A stretch of 64,000 bases of DNA from Liquorilactobacillus ghanensis DSM 18630 (GCF_001435235.1 NZ_AZGB01000009.1:165728-229727), one strand, 5' to 3'; shown: positions 34,842 to 44,700, counted from the first letter of the stretch. Program-made: numbers and translations. The notes: a model not told the origin generated them from the letters alone.

Positions 34842-34988
34842 TTTTTCTTGTCCTTCCCTATAAATTGTAAATGTAACTGCTTACTTTTTTATTTTAAGCA
34901 AAAAACAATAAACTTTGGTGCTTTTTTCATAACCTGTCGTTTTTGCTTCACACTTTGTCCTTAATATTATCTAATAACTAAAATTCGC

Positions 34989-36002
34989 TTAATTAAAACC
35001 ATAAACTTTTCGCGCTATACGATAAATACTCATCGCTGTTTTTCTTCCAACTTCTCCTGGTAAATTAACACCAATTCCAAATACCCGATGTCGCATTTTT
35101 TTATACAACACTTCATCTTTCCGCTTAATAAAATTCCAGAGAGATTTTTTAAGTTGTAAACTTCGTAAGGAATTCTCTTTTAGTAAAAGTATTGATGAAA
35201 TTGTTGTTATAATTTCAACATATCTCCCCATGTATTTTCCAACAGAAGTATCAGGATCCACATTGTCCGTATAGAAATTTATCATTTGCCGATTAATAGC
35301 CAATTGTTGATCAATTTTACCAATCATTACTTGCTCATTAACCGATTGATCTTCACGCCCAATAAAATAGTGATATAAATTCAGATCAAGGTAATATATT
35401 TTTTTTACATAAATTAAAGGCTCAAATACATAAATATTATCAACGTAAAAACTATGTTGTGGCAATTTCAATTTGGCTTTATTCTTTAAAATATCAGTTC
35501 TATAAATAACCGAATGCATTAAAAGATATTTACCAACCGAAAAATGTAAATTGTCCCATGATAATATTTGATTAGTTGGAATCCTAGGATAATTAATAAT
35601 TTTTTTATGCTTACTTCCTTGTTTGTCATAAATATAATTACTGATTATCATATCGATACTTTTTATCCTTGAAATATTAGATCGAAGAAAATTTAATACT
35701 TGATGCAAAGCTTGAATATCAAGCCAATCATCACTATCAACTATTTTTACATATGTTGCCACTACTTTTTTTAACCCATTGTTAATGGCCTCTCCATGCC
35801 CACCATTTTTTTGGTGAATTGCAGTTACAATTTGTGGAAATTCTTTTGCATACCAATCAATTATTTTTCCAGTTTTATCAATCGAACCATCATCTACCAA
35901 GATAATTTGAATTTCATTACCACCTAAAATAAGCGAATTAATGCAACGTTCCATAAAATCTTCTGCATTATAACAAGGAACAATGACACTTAATAATTTC
36001 AT
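34989..36002 (-). CDS. GT2 family glycosyltransferase
   Basis: A 337-residue inverting glycosyltransferase of family 2. SVIVPCYNAEDFMERCINSL (about 5-24), IILVDDGSIDKTG (about 33-45) and the DXD-type VDSDDWLD (about 92-99) mark the nucleotide-sugar site. No membrane helix is evident. It lies 8 bases after a GtrA-like gene. GT2 plus GtrA is the usual pair that makes polyprenyl-phosphate-linked sugar and moves it outside for decorating wall or lipoteichoic polymers. The sugar is not predictable. Confidence 0.88.
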   Translation of the reverse strand: MKLLSVIVPCYNAEDFMERCINSLILGGNEIQIILVDDGSIDKTGKIIDWYAKEFPQIVTAIHQKNGGHGEAINNGLKKVVATYVKIVDSDDWLDIQALHQVLNFLRSNISRIKSIDMIISNYIYDKQGSKHKKIINYPRIPTNQILSWDNLHFSVGKYLLMHSVIYRTDILKNKAKLKLPQHSFYVDNIYVFEPLIYVKKIYYLDLNLYHYFIGREDQSVNEQVMIGKIDQQLAINRQMINFYTDNVDPDTSVGKYMGRYVEIITTISSILLLKENSLRSLQLKKSLWNFIKRKDEVLYKKMRHRVFGIGVNLPGEVGRKTAMSIYRIARKVYGFN

Positions 36003-36010
36003 ATTCTCCC

Positions 36011-36508
36011 CTACTTCATAATCACAAATTTCATCATTGGATAATTAATAACAACTTGGACGATAATATTAACAATATTTGCCACTGTTGGTGCCCATCC
36101 CCCCATAATTGGTGCTAACTGTTTAATAACATAGGGTGGCAACCAGACTGATATAATTCCAGCAACTATAACTGTTAAAACATACCAAAAAATAACTTTA
36201 CGAATTTGGACGGTTGCACCAAAAACTACTTTGCGTTGAACGAAAAAATTAACAAATTGTGCGCAAATATATGCCAGTAAAAAACTCAAAAAACCACCTA
36301 AACCGCCTTGAGCAGTACCATAATCAAAAATCCACCAATGAAAATATCCATCTACTTTTTTGAATAAAAGCCCTGTACTTATCCATAACATTAAAAAATT
36401 TGTAATAGTTGCAACATTACTCATAATATTAAATACTATAAATTCATATAAATCTGGATGGTTATTTTTGAATTTTTTTACTGCACTCACAATATTTGTC
36501 ACATACAT
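36011..36508 (-). CDS. GtrA-like membrane protein
   Basis: A 165-residue membrane protein with four hydrophobic spans in the GtrA/DPMS pattern: an N-terminal FIVFNIMSNVATITNFLMLW, a middle FLLAYICAQFVNFFVQRKVVF (about residues 77-97) and two further helices. GtrA proteins are thought to flip undecaprenyl-phosphate sugars or help their transferases. AGGAAGG lies immediately before the ATG at 36508; a GTG three bases upstream or one nine bases downstream are alternative starts. It is 4 bases after the GH3 gene and 8 before GT2, in one operon. Confidence 0.8.
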   Translation of the reverse strand: MYVTNIVSAVKKFKNNHPDLYEFIVFNIMSNVATITNFLMLWISTGLLFKKVDGYFHWWIFDYGTAQGGLGGFLSFLLAYICAQFVNFFVQRKVVFGATVQIRKVIFWYVLTVIVAGIISVWLPPYVIKQLAPIMGGWAPTVANIVNIIVQVVINYPMMKFVIMK

Positions 36509-36515
36509 CACCTTC

Positions 36516-38927
36516 CTAAATAGTCGTATTTTTAATCCTTTTTCTATTTATACGAAATTCCTGTAATAATTTTTTCAATCCATGCCAAAAATGACCGTTA
36601 ACCATCTCTAAAATTCCATCAACCATCTGGGAACTAATTGTTCCATTAGTCATTTTACTAATTGCACGAAACGGCATATTATAAATAAATAAAATATTTA
36701 AATCTGGTTTTCCTTTGTTCTCGCTTCTTTTTAGTAATTTTTTTAAAAATTTGCTTATAATTCTAGCAATCCAATTTTTAGCATATTTCATTTCTGAAAT
36801 TGTATTGTTTTGTCTTAACATTAAAAAACCTGTATTATTTTCTTTACTAACCTCTTTACCGTAAAGATCACTAAAATCTGTTAATGTTATCTCAGAAATT
36901 CTATGTGAAAAATATTTAGGAAATAATAGTGCTTGATTTTGAGCCTTCGTACCATCAACATGAATTTCTGTAAAAAGTCGAATATCGTTAACATTGCCAC
37001 AGATATAGATCTGATAGATTCCATCTTCTATCGCAAAAGTATGTGAATCAGTATTATAGTATCTAAATGTTTTATCATCAAAATAAATTGTAACTTCACG
37101 TGATTCACCAGAATTTAAATATACTTTAGCAAATCCTTTCAATTCCTTTGCTGGTCTAATAAGAGATGAATTTTTATTACCGACATACAATTGAACAATT
37201 TCTGAACCAGCAACTGCCCCCGTATTTGTAATTGTTAAACTAACTTTTTCTTGATCGACTTTTAAATTTTCATAGCTAAAAGTTGTGTAACTTAAACCAT
37301 ATCCAAATGGGAAACGGACCTTTTTATTAATAGTGTTATAGTAACGATATCCAACAAATGGTCCTTCTTTGTAAAAGGAATCTTTACCCTTAGCAGGGAA
37401 TTCATTAGCAAATGGCGTATCGATATATTTCATCGGATAAGTTTCAGCTAACTTACCTGAAGGATTATGCTTGCCTGTTAAAACATCAAGCATTGCACTT
37501 GCTCCAGCTTCACCGCCTAAGTATCCATGAACTAAAGCTGTAGCTTGATCTGCCCATGGCATTTCAACTGGGGAACCTGCAGACAAAACTATTACAATAG
37601 GAGTAGTCGTTTTAAATAGCTCAGCTAATAAACTCTCTTGTGCACCAGGAAGCCGCATATTCTGTCGGTCCGCTCCCTCACTTTCAGAAATTTCATCTAA
37701 ACCAACACAAACGATTGCTACGTCACTTTTTTCAGCTAATTTAATTGCTTCATTTCTTAATTGTTCTTTATCACTTTGTTTATTAGCACGTGTATATCCT
37801 TGTGCAAAGCCAATTGTTGTTAGCGGATAATTCTTAATACACTCAGTAATTGTTTCCAAATTTTTGGTATTAACTAATGAAGAACCCGCCCCTTGATAAC
37901 GTGGTCTTTGTGCAAAATCCCCAATTAAAGCAACTTTGCTTTCCTTATTTAAGGGCAAAACTCCATTATCATTTTTTAGTAGTACAATACTTTCTACTGC
38001 AGCATCATGAGCAACTTGATGTTGGTGACGCCAATTAATTACTTGTTTTTGTTTATCAGTAGCTGTAGATTCTAAAATAACAGATAATAGCTCATCAACA
38101 CGTTTATCAATAACTTCTTCCTTTAATTTGCCACTATTAACAGCATTGATTAATTCTAGAGGACCATTAATTCCAAGGGTAGGCATTGCTAAATTACTTC
38201 CATTAATAACTCCTGCAACATGATCATTGTCTCCTCCCCAATCCGTCACAACAAATCCATCAAATTTCCATTCATTGCGTAAAATCTGTTTTAAAAGATA
38301 ATGATTTTCATTAGCATAAACTCCATTAACTTGATTATATGATGACATGATAACCTTTGGATTTCCTTCTTTTATAGCAATCTCAAAGTTTGTAGTATAT
38401 AATTCCCTTAACGTTCGCTCATCAATTACAGAATTAGATGCCATCCTTCTATATTCCTGATTATTGGCGGCAAAATGTTTAGGACTAGCGAATGTCCCAG
38501 TACTTTGAATTCCTCGAATAATTGCAGCACCTAATTTCCCAGTTAAATATGGATCTTCACTATAATATTCAAAATTACGTCCGCCTAATGGGTTCCTTTT
38601 AATATTTAGACCTGGTCCCAGTATTACCTGCACACCTAAACTTTTCGCTTCATTTCCTAATGCAACTCCTACTTCGCCAATAATTTCGGGATCCCAACTA
38701 TTAGCAAGAGTTGCTGCAGTTGGAAAACATGTTGCTGGTTCACTCGCATTTAACCCCAAATGATCCGTCGCTCCCGACTGCTTTCTTAATCCATGTGGTC
38801 CATCTGATAAAAATATGCTAGGGATTAAACCACCAACTGCAAGAGTTTCCCAAGTAGTCTTCCCTGACAGGAGTCCTGCTTTTTGTTCTAATGATAATTT
38901 ACTGATTAAGTCTGTATTTTTTAACAT
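36516..38927 (-). CDS. GH3 beta-glucosidase, cytoplasmic
   Basis: An 803-residue GH3 enzyme in normal domain order: TIM barrel (SDGPHGLR about 41-48, GGRNFEYYSEDPYLTG, SPKHFAANNQEYRR, VVTDWGG with nucleophile Asp229), alpha/beta sandwich (VLLKNDNGVLPLN, EGADRQNM), fibronectin III-like part (FPFGYGLSYTTF) and an extra 120-residue basic tail with NMPFRAISKMTNG. There is no signal peptide. It is the first gene of the GH3-GtrA-GT2-GH3 operon and has a cre-like site upstream, so catabolite control is likely. The substrate is probably an aryl- or oligo-beta-glucoside. Confidence 0.9.
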   Translation of the reverse strand: MLKNTDLISKLSLEQKAGLLSGKTTWETLAVGGLIPSIFLSDGPHGLRKQSGATDHLGLNASEPATCFPTAATLANSWDPEIIGEVGVALGNEAKSLGVQVILGPGLNIKRNPLGGRNFEYYSEDPYLTGKLGAAIIRGIQSTGTFASPKHFAANNQEYRRMASNSVIDERTLRELYTTNFEIAIKEGNPKVIMSSYNQVNGVYANENHYLLKQILRNEWKFDGFVVTDWGGDNDHVAGVINGSNLAMPTLGINGPLELINAVNSGKLKEEVIDKRVDELLSVILESTATDKQKQVINWRHQHQVAHDAAVESIVLLKNDNGVLPLNKESKVALIGDFAQRPRYQGAGSSLVNTKNLETITECIKNYPLTTIGFAQGYTRANKQSDKEQLRNEAIKLAEKSDVAIVCVGLDEISESEGADRQNMRLPGAQESLLAELFKTTTPIVIVLSAGSPVEMPWADQATALVHGYLGGEAGASAMLDVLTGKHNPSGKLAETYPMKYIDTPFANEFPAKGKDSFYKEGPFVGYRYYNTINKKVRFPFGYGLSYTTFSYENLKVDQEKVSLTITNTGAVAGSEIVQLYVGNKNSSLIRPAKELKGFAKVYLNSGESREVTIYFDDKTFRYYNTDSHTFAIEDGIYQIYICGNVNDIRLFTEIHVDGTKAQNQALLFPKYFSHRISEITLTDFSDLYGKEVSKENNTGFLMLRQNNTISEMKYAKNWIARIISKFLKKLLKRSENKGKPDLNILFIYNMPFRAISKMTNGTISSQMVDGILEMVNGHFWHGLKKLLQEFRINRKRIKNTTI

Positions 38928-38959
38928 AATTCTTCACCACCAATTTTAAATTACCAAAA

Positions 38960-38975
38960 ATGCAAGCGCTTAGAA
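38960..38975. promoter_or_regulatory. cre-like site upstream of the GH3 operon
   Basis: TGCAAGCGCTTAGA is close to the CcpA consensus (TGNAARCGNWWNCA) and lies about 33 bases before the GH3 start codon. The rest of the divergent gap (38976-39295) is AT-rich and shows nothing else. Confidence 0.6.
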
Positions 38976-39295
38976 ATGAAACTATCATAATTTGACTATT
39001 TTAATGCATAATCTGTAAAAACAAATTATAAATATATTCATTTAAAGGCAACATAAAAACATTATTCAATCATAAATTGCTGATTTCATGTAATTCTTTA
39101 CGTGCATTGGGAAAATATTTTTTTATAGTAGATTATTTTTACTTTATAGAATTTTAATTTAGTAAACATTATTTTAGAAAAAATTTATATTGATCATATC
39201 AATAAAATTAAATTTCTTACAACAAGTGCACAATAAAAAAGTCAATAATTATCAAAAAAGCTGCATGAATTATTAAAATATGTATAATTCAGTCT

Positions 39296-39323
39296 TTAAC
39301 AAATTTTTTTAAGTTGCTATAAT
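39296..39323 (+). promoter_or_regulatory. Predicted promoter of the two-component operon
   Basis: TTAACA (39296-39301) and TATAAT (39318-39323) with a 16-base spacer lie about 37 bases upstream of the LytTR regulator start. Confidence 0.65.
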
Positions 39324-39359
39324 AATTTTATACAACACTACTTGGGAGGCAGATTAAAC

Positions 39360-40067
39360 ATGCGAATTGCAATTGTTGATGATAAAAAAGAAGTGCAACA
39401 ACAGTTGGGAGAATTTCTAAAAAAATATGGTGCAGAACAACAAGTATCGATTGATGTTGCTTTCTTTTCCAATGGATTAGAAATAGTAGATAGTTACCGT
39501 TCCAATTTTGATGTAATCTACCTCGATGTACAGATGCCTATCATGGACGGAATGACTGCCGCAAAAAAAATACGTCAAAATGATGAAAATGTTATAATAG
39601 TGTTTTTAACTAATTATGTTCAATGGGCAGTAGAAGGCTATTCTGTCAATGCTTTTGATTTTATTTTGAAACCGCTATCTTATTTTAGTTTTGCTGAGCA
39701 CTTTAAAAAAATTCAACATAAAATTGCAGAAAACAGCAAATCTATTTTAATCAAAGAAAAAAATGGGATAAGTCGAATTTTCCTAGATAGTCTTTACTTC
39801 ATAGAAAGTGAAGGTCATTACCTAATATTTCACACTACTGAAAGAGATATAGAGACTATGGGGCCAATGAAGAGAATTGAAAGCAAATTAGAATCAGAAA
39901 ATTTTTTTCGTTGTAATAATGGCTATTTAATAAATTTAAATCATGTTAAAAATTTTACTAATAACATCGTTCAAGTTGGCAAATATAAGTTGCAAATTAG
40001 TCGACCGCGAAAAAAATTGTTTATTCAAGCACTTACTAATTATTTAGGAAGGGTAGGAGGACATTAA
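39360..40067 (+). CDS. LytTR-family response regulator
   Basis: A 235-residue regulator. The receiver domain covers about 1-120, with acidic pocket VDDKK near residue 6-10 and phospho-acceptor Asp56 in VIYLDVQMPIMDG. A LytTR DNA-binding domain covers about 135-235 (LYFIESEGHYLIFHT, FFRCNNGYLINLNHV). The start is the ATG behind GGGAGGC; six upstream in-frame codons include that ribosome site and are not part of the protein. It is the first gene of a two-gene operon with the GHKL kinase, two bases apart. The divergent GH3/GT2 operon is a plausible target. Confidence 0.9.
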   Translation: MRIAIVDDKKEVQQQLGEFLKKYGAEQQVSIDVAFFSNGLEIVDSYRSNFDVIYLDVQMPIMDGMTAAKKIRQNDENVIIVFLTNYVQWAVEGYSVNAFDFILKPLSYFSFAEHFKKIQHKIAENSKSILIKEKNGISRIFLDSLYFIESEGHYLIFHTTERDIETMGPMKRIESKLESENFFRCNNGYLINLNHVKNFTNNIVQVGKYKLQISRPRKKLFIQALTNYLGRVGGH

Positions 40068-40068
40068 G

Positions 40069-41376
40069 ATGAGCACTATTTTGCCTAATATTCCTCGTGC
40101 TTTTACAGGTTTTGCTGAAGTTTTAGCTGTTTTTTTAATGATAATTCAACTTCCGACAAGTAAAAGAAAAGATCTTTGGGCTATTAAATTAATATTACTT
40201 AGCATAGGACAAATATTTTTTCAACTTTTAGCCGGAAAATTACCTTTATGGATGTGGATACCTGGAATGTTACTTAATATTTGCTATATGTTTTTCACAC
40301 TACGGCTAATAGAAAAAGTTCCCTTCCAAATTTCTTTTTACCATCTTTGTAAAGCTTTTATTTTGGCAGAATTTTGGGCTTCTATTACTTGGCAACTATT
40401 TTGTTGGCTAATTTTACCATTTACAAAGCTTCGAACAATCGAAACTTTTTTCGTAGTAACAAGTTATGTATTTTTATTTCTGTTTTTCTACCGTATGGAA
40501 AAACGTCCAAATTATCGTTATTCACTTAATAACGTCTCTTTACGAGATTCTTACAGTGCGGCTATTACTGCTGCTATTATTTTTTTCATCAGTAATTTAG
40601 GATTTATTCTTAATGGAACTTTTTTTAATTTGGGTGATTCACTTACAATTTTTATACTACGCACTTCAATTGATATTTGTGGTGTTCTTCTGCTTTCTTT
40701 ACAGGAAAATCAGCGTTATGAAATTTTCTTAAATCAGGATCTAACTGAAATGAACAATATGTTTCAATCTCAATATGAACAATATCAAACATTTCGTGAA
40801 AATACAGAATTGGTTAATCAGCGATTCCATGATTTAAAACATCAACTTGCAATAATTTCGCTTGAAGAAAATATCGATAAACGAATTAAGTACGCGCATC
40901 AAATTGAAAAAGACATTCAACAATATAAAGCCTACGTCAAAACTGGAAACCCAATTGCTGATGTAATTTTGACTCATAAAAATTTTCAATGTATCAAAAA
41001 TAAGATTACTTTTACTTGCATTGCTAATGGAAAATTACTAAATCGGATTGACACTATGGATCTCTGTAGTTTATTAGGAAACGCGCTAGATAATGCTATC
41101 GAATCAAGTTTACAGCTTGTAGAAGAAGAAAAAAGATTAATCAATGTCCGACTGAACAAACAATCTGGTTTTATCATTTTTTGCGTTGAAAATTACACAG
41201 AGAATATTATCCAAACAACTGAAGGATTACCACACTCAACTAAAAAAAATAGCAAAAACCATGGCTATGGTTTAAGAAGTATTAACTATATTGCTCAAAA
41301 ATATAACGGGAAAATGATAATCAATCTGAAAGAAAATTGGTTCACTCTAAAAGTTTTATTACCTTTAAAAGAATAA
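40069..41376 (+). CDS. GHKL-type sensor histidine kinase (AgrC-like)
   Basis: A 435-residue sensor kinase. Six hydrophobic segments fill about residues 12-210. A helical dimerisation region follows, with QRFHDLKHQL and the likely phosphorylated His254. The ATPase domain carries LLGNALDNAIESS (about 339-351) and a late GYGLRSI. This is the layout of AgrC/ComD-like peptide or envelope sensors paired with LytTR regulators. No peptide pheromone gene was found next to it, so the signal may be a cell-surface or glycan cue. GGAGG precedes the ATG. Confidence 0.88.
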   Translation: MSTILPNIPRAFTGFAEVLAVFLMIIQLPTSKRKDLWAIKLILLSIGQIFFQLLAGKLPLWMWIPGMLLNICYMFFTLRLIEKVPFQISFYHLCKAFILAEFWASITWQLFCWLILPFTKLRTIETFFVVTSYVFLFLFFYRMEKRPNYRYSLNNVSLRDSYSAAITAAIIFFISNLGFILNGTFFNLGDSLTIFILRTSIDICGVLLLSLQENQRYEIFLNQDLTEMNNMFQSQYEQYQTFRENTELVNQRFHDLKHQLAIISLEENIDKRIKYAHQIEKDIQQYKAYVKTGNPIADVILTHKNFQCIKNKITFTCIANGKLLNRIDTMDLCSLLGNALDNAIESSLQLVEEEKRLINVRLNKQSGFIIFCVENYTENIIQTTEGLPHSTKKNSKNHGYGLRSINYIAQKYNGKMIINLKENWFTLKVLLPLKE

Positions 41377-41523
41377 TAAAGTTATCAAATGCTTAAAGTG
41401 ATTAATCATCTTCGATTTAATTAGATTAAAAAAACTTTACACACGCAATCAATCATATCTAAAACTCTGACTCAGATCTAACGATCATCTGTACTATCAA
41501 CCACAACCTTACTTTGGGCATAA

Positions 41524-41560
41524 AAAAGGTACCAAAATTGTCATACAATTTCGGCACCTC
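41524..41560 (-). terminator. Terminator downstream of the GH59 gene
   Basis: GGTaCCaAAATTGT and ACAATTTcGGcACC form a stem with a 3-base loop. On the minus strand it is followed by TTTTTTATG. It separates the convergent kinase and GH59 genes. Confidence 0.85.
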
Positions 41561-41642
41561 TTACCTTAAGATCTTTGGCAATGAATCATTATCAATTTAA
41601 CGTGCAGCAGTATATTCAATTGCCATATTTAGTCAAAATTAA

Positions 41643-44192
41643 TTATTCAATAAACTCAATGGCATCCAACGTGAATTTCCCATCGGTAACCATTACTGTA
41701 ACCTGATGTTTTCCCGCCAATAATCCAATAATTCGCGTGTTTTCACTGCGATCACTTCCACTCTGAGGATGATAATTCCAGTTAATAACTTGATGATCGA
41801 TCGTAATTTGCAAACTTGATGTTGTGTTTTGCTTACCAATTAATGAGAACCCCGTTCCTACAAAGCAGAAACTCAGTATCGGTGTCTTTTCAGCATCAGC
41901 TGTCCCATACGAAAGAGTACGATTCCACTTTGTATTGTCCAAACCGCAGACATGCAACCAATTTCCAGTGTATACTAAGCGATCGTCAAGATTATCCAAA
42001 CGTTCACTGATCAACGCTGTGTCACGATTAACCCTTTTAACTTCAATCCAATTAATTCTAGTGTGGAAATAACCACTACCAAGTTTAACTCGACCACTAA
42101 AGTGCGGATTGCCAGTATCTACGAAATCAATAATGTGCTGATTATCAACACTGGCAGTTAAATGATTGCCTTCAGCTTGAAAGATTAACTGATGGTCAAT
42201 GCTTAAATCAAAATTATCAATATAGGTTAATTTCACAATTTGATCTTCTTTAATAAGCTGGCACGATCCGTCCGAAAAAATTTTAAAAACATATGGTGCG
42301 CTTTCTAACCGACCCTTCACATCAGTAAGCTCCCGAAGCCCAATGCCAAAATAGTTCCCAGTTGGGCTATTTTGTTGAGTGTGATTGTCAAACTTAACCG
42401 AAACCATTACTGCATAATCAGTCCAATGATCATCCCCAAATGTCAGATTAGGAGCGTAAGAATACTCCCAGTCCAAAGCACGCTGCTTTTCAGAAATCAT
42501 TTGCTGCAAAAAATTACGATCATTTTCACGCACTACTTCAAATGCTCCGCCTTGATCAGTCATATATCGTGGCGTGCCACCTCGACTCATAAGATAATCA
42601 CTGGAGTAATCAGCATAGGAAAAATCATCCATATACAGCATGTCGCCAGTTCCCTTTAAAACTTTATCAGTACAAGGTGCCGCCAACCGATGATAGACAA
42701 CTTCCTGATCATTTCGTAGTCTGAGAGTTGTTGCAGTCACAATTGAGTGCGGATAAACCAAAATATCAGCTTTTCCATCAATTGGTTGGATCGTCTCACG
42801 AATTCTCTTCATCCGACTATCATAGCCGTCTTCAACTGACTTTGGTCCAATACTTTCCCACACATCTAATTGCTGAGATTGATTCACAGCCACATTCTGA
42901 ATCGTTACATGATACATTCGAGGTTGTGCACTGTCATTCACAAAAATTACTGAATAATTTTGTTTATCCGGTGCCATCAAGGTCAGATAACTAGGTGCTT
43001 CTTGGTTATGATCAAGATTCTCAGTTCCACCTACACCGCTATCGCAGGCACTTGTTAAATAGCGCCAAGCACCTTCATCATCCCACCCAGCCTTGGCAAA
43101 ATCACTAAAATGCTTCATGCATTGCAAACCAACGTTATCTACTTCAAAAAAACCAGACCACGGACGACTGGCGGCAATTAATTCTTTATGACTGTAATTA
43201 ACTCCCGGATAATAGGCAGAAACTGCCGGCTGGAACAAATACAGACTCCGTCGGGATTTAACATAACTCTTGATAAGCCGATTTGCGATGTCCAACCCAC
43301 TTTGAGTACCACCAATTCCTTCACCATTACTGGCGTGAACGCGATATTTGCCATTAGTCATTGGAGCAATTCCTTCACTGTACCAAACCTCGTGTTGATA
43401 TTCATCGGCTAATTTGGTAAATGACTGAGTTGCGCTATCGTCAGTATTATAATGAAAACCAACCGCCGGCACTTTCACGCGAAGGTCCTGATCAGCTACC
43501 ATCTGATCTCCAAAATCACGTTCATAATTCTGATCGGCTGCGATAAGTTTAATGTCATTGTATTTTTCAACTGGAAAGCCCTCTGGAAATTCAGATTTAT
43601 CAGTCTTCAATCGGGTGGCAAACCACTTGATCCAGCGATACATCGGGTGTTTAGTTTCGTTACGATCCGGATCTACATAATCGATTAAATAACCATATGT
43701 TTCGTAAGCCGCGATAATTGTTTTTTTATACCATTGATACATCGGCTCGTAGGCAGCTTCGAGCACATCCTGATCAGGATTATCGGTTTTAACATTAGCC
43801 CATAATTTTCGCAAAAAACCCGGTTCACCCCATCGTAAAATAGCTGTTTTCAATGTCGGCTGCAGCTGCCTAGCATCAGCAATCAATTGAAAACCAGCCC
43901 CTCGACAGACATTTGCGGCTTCATCAGCTGTTCGCATGGTGGCTGGCTCAGTCCCAGACGATGTATTGGCATCAATTCCCATTTCAACCTTCAGCATTCG
44001 CATTAATGGATGCGCTCCGCCAAATAAAATCGTTAAAATTTGTTGATAGCTTTCTGGATGTTCCCATTTGTAATCAAGTAACAATCTTGAAGAATTGTTA
44101 CAGCTGATATAGCCAAATCCTTTGAATGTATTAGCATTCATAGCATTCAAATCTAATTTTTCTCCATCAATAATAAAACTTGTCTTGTTCAT
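41643..44192 (-). CDS. GH59 galactosylceramidase-like glycoside hydrolase
   Basis: An 849-residue protein that follows galactocerebrosidase (GH59) from end to end. The barrel has FKGFGYISCNNSSRLLLDY (about 23-41), LKVEMGIDANTSSGTEPATM (67-86), DIKLIAAD, VGFHY and EVWYSEG with likely nucleophile Glu273; acid/base Glu179 lies in the N-E pair of DPDRNETK. RPWSGFFEV and AKAGWDDEGAWRYL continue the match. A C-terminal lectin-like sandwich begins MDDFSYADYSSDY, and the last about 120 residues form an added domain. There is no signal peptide, so it is cytoplasmic. Activity is probably on beta-galactosides or a beta-galactan. GH59 is uncommon in lactobacilli. Confidence 0.8.
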   Translation of the reverse strand: MNKTSFIIDGEKLDLNAMNANTFKGFGYISCNNSSRLLLDYKWEHPESYQQILTILFGGAHPLMRMLKVEMGIDANTSSGTEPATMRTADEAANVCRGAGFQLIADARQLQPTLKTAILRWGEPGFLRKLWANVKTDNPDQDVLEAAYEPMYQWYKKTIIAAYETYGYLIDYVDPDRNETKHPMYRWIKWFATRLKTDKSEFPEGFPVEKYNDIKLIAADQNYERDFGDQMVADQDLRVKVPAVGFHYNTDDSATQSFTKLADEYQHEVWYSEGIAPMTNGKYRVHASNGEGIGGTQSGLDIANRLIKSYVKSRRSLYLFQPAVSAYYPGVNYSHKELIAASRPWSGFFEVDNVGLQCMKHFSDFAKAGWDDEGAWRYLTSACDSGVGGTENLDHNQEAPSYLTLMAPDKQNYSVIFVNDSAQPRMYHVTIQNVAVNQSQQLDVWESIGPKSVEDGYDSRMKRIRETIQPIDGKADILVYPHSIVTATTLRLRNDQEVVYHRLAAPCTDKVLKGTGDMLYMDDFSYADYSSDYLMSRGGTPRYMTDQGGAFEVVRENDRNFLQQMISEKQRALDWEYSYAPNLTFGDDHWTDYAVMVSVKFDNHTQQNSPTGNYFGIGLRELTDVKGRLESAPYVFKIFSDGSCQLIKEDQIVKLTYIDNFDLSIDHQLIFQAEGNHLTASVDNQHIIDFVDTGNPHFSGRVKLGSGYFHTRINWIEVKRVNRDTALISERLDNLDDRLVYTGNWLHVCGLDNTKWNRTLSYGTADAEKTPILSFCFVGTGFSLIGKQNTTSSLQITIDHQVINWNYHPQSGSDRSENTRIIGLLAGKHQVTVMVTDGKFTLDAIEFIE

Positions 44193-44214
44193 TATTATCC
44201 TCCGAATTCAAAAA

Positions 44215-44700
44215 AAGGCTTGGTCTACCAACAACACAGTAAACTTCAACCTTTTCTCATCCTCATTATTGACCTGCTTTATAATCGCTTCTTAGATAAA
44301 AGGCTGTAGATTGCGGATAAAAAGTCCCTTTTTGTTTCAATATCGAACTTTTACTATTTATCTAAGTTCTGCTAGCAAATCGGCTTCATCATCATGAATT
44401 TCATGACCTTACCTATGATATCAGCCAAGTACGATTTAATATAAAAGAATCAGGAAACTGCTTGTGTTTTAATTTTTTTAAAATACCATTTTCATTCAGG
44501 GTAAACGTCCATGTTTGTTTTTTTGAATCTAAATTTACAAAGTCATTGAATAGCCTTGTAAATTAAAGCAAACAATCTGATCATCACTTACATCGTAGGT
44601 GGTCGAATAGTCGGCAATACTCTCTTTTGGTAATGTCAATAAATATACGTTACGATTTAGAATAGTCATAGAAGCCAAAAAAGTTTAACTACTTTTTATT
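44215..44700 (-). pseudogene. Eroded second copy of the GH2 beta-glucuronidase gene
   Basis: Blocks of this gap match the GH2 gene at 46977-48788 in the same order. 44215-44320 matches its 3' end and downstream GGTCTACCAA sequence. About 44445-44560 matches the internal part with CATTCAGGGTAAA and GGATCTAAATTTAC-like text. About 44575-44700 matches the part with GATCATCACTTACATCGTAG. The blocks carry many stops and large deletions, so no protein is made. It points to a past tandem arrangement of two GH2 genes. 44701-44912 shows nothing else. Confidence 0.8.

Noticed and set aside
42372-44107. Several plus-strand frames of 60-95 codons opposite the GH59 gene
   Set aside because: They are antisense shadows of a long, well-supported gene and lack ribosome sites.
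41643-44192. GH59 gene as a GH2 or GH30 enzyme
   Set aside because: The order of motifs and the C-terminal lectin-like part follow galactocerebrosidase rather than GH2 or GH30, although a profile search should confirm.
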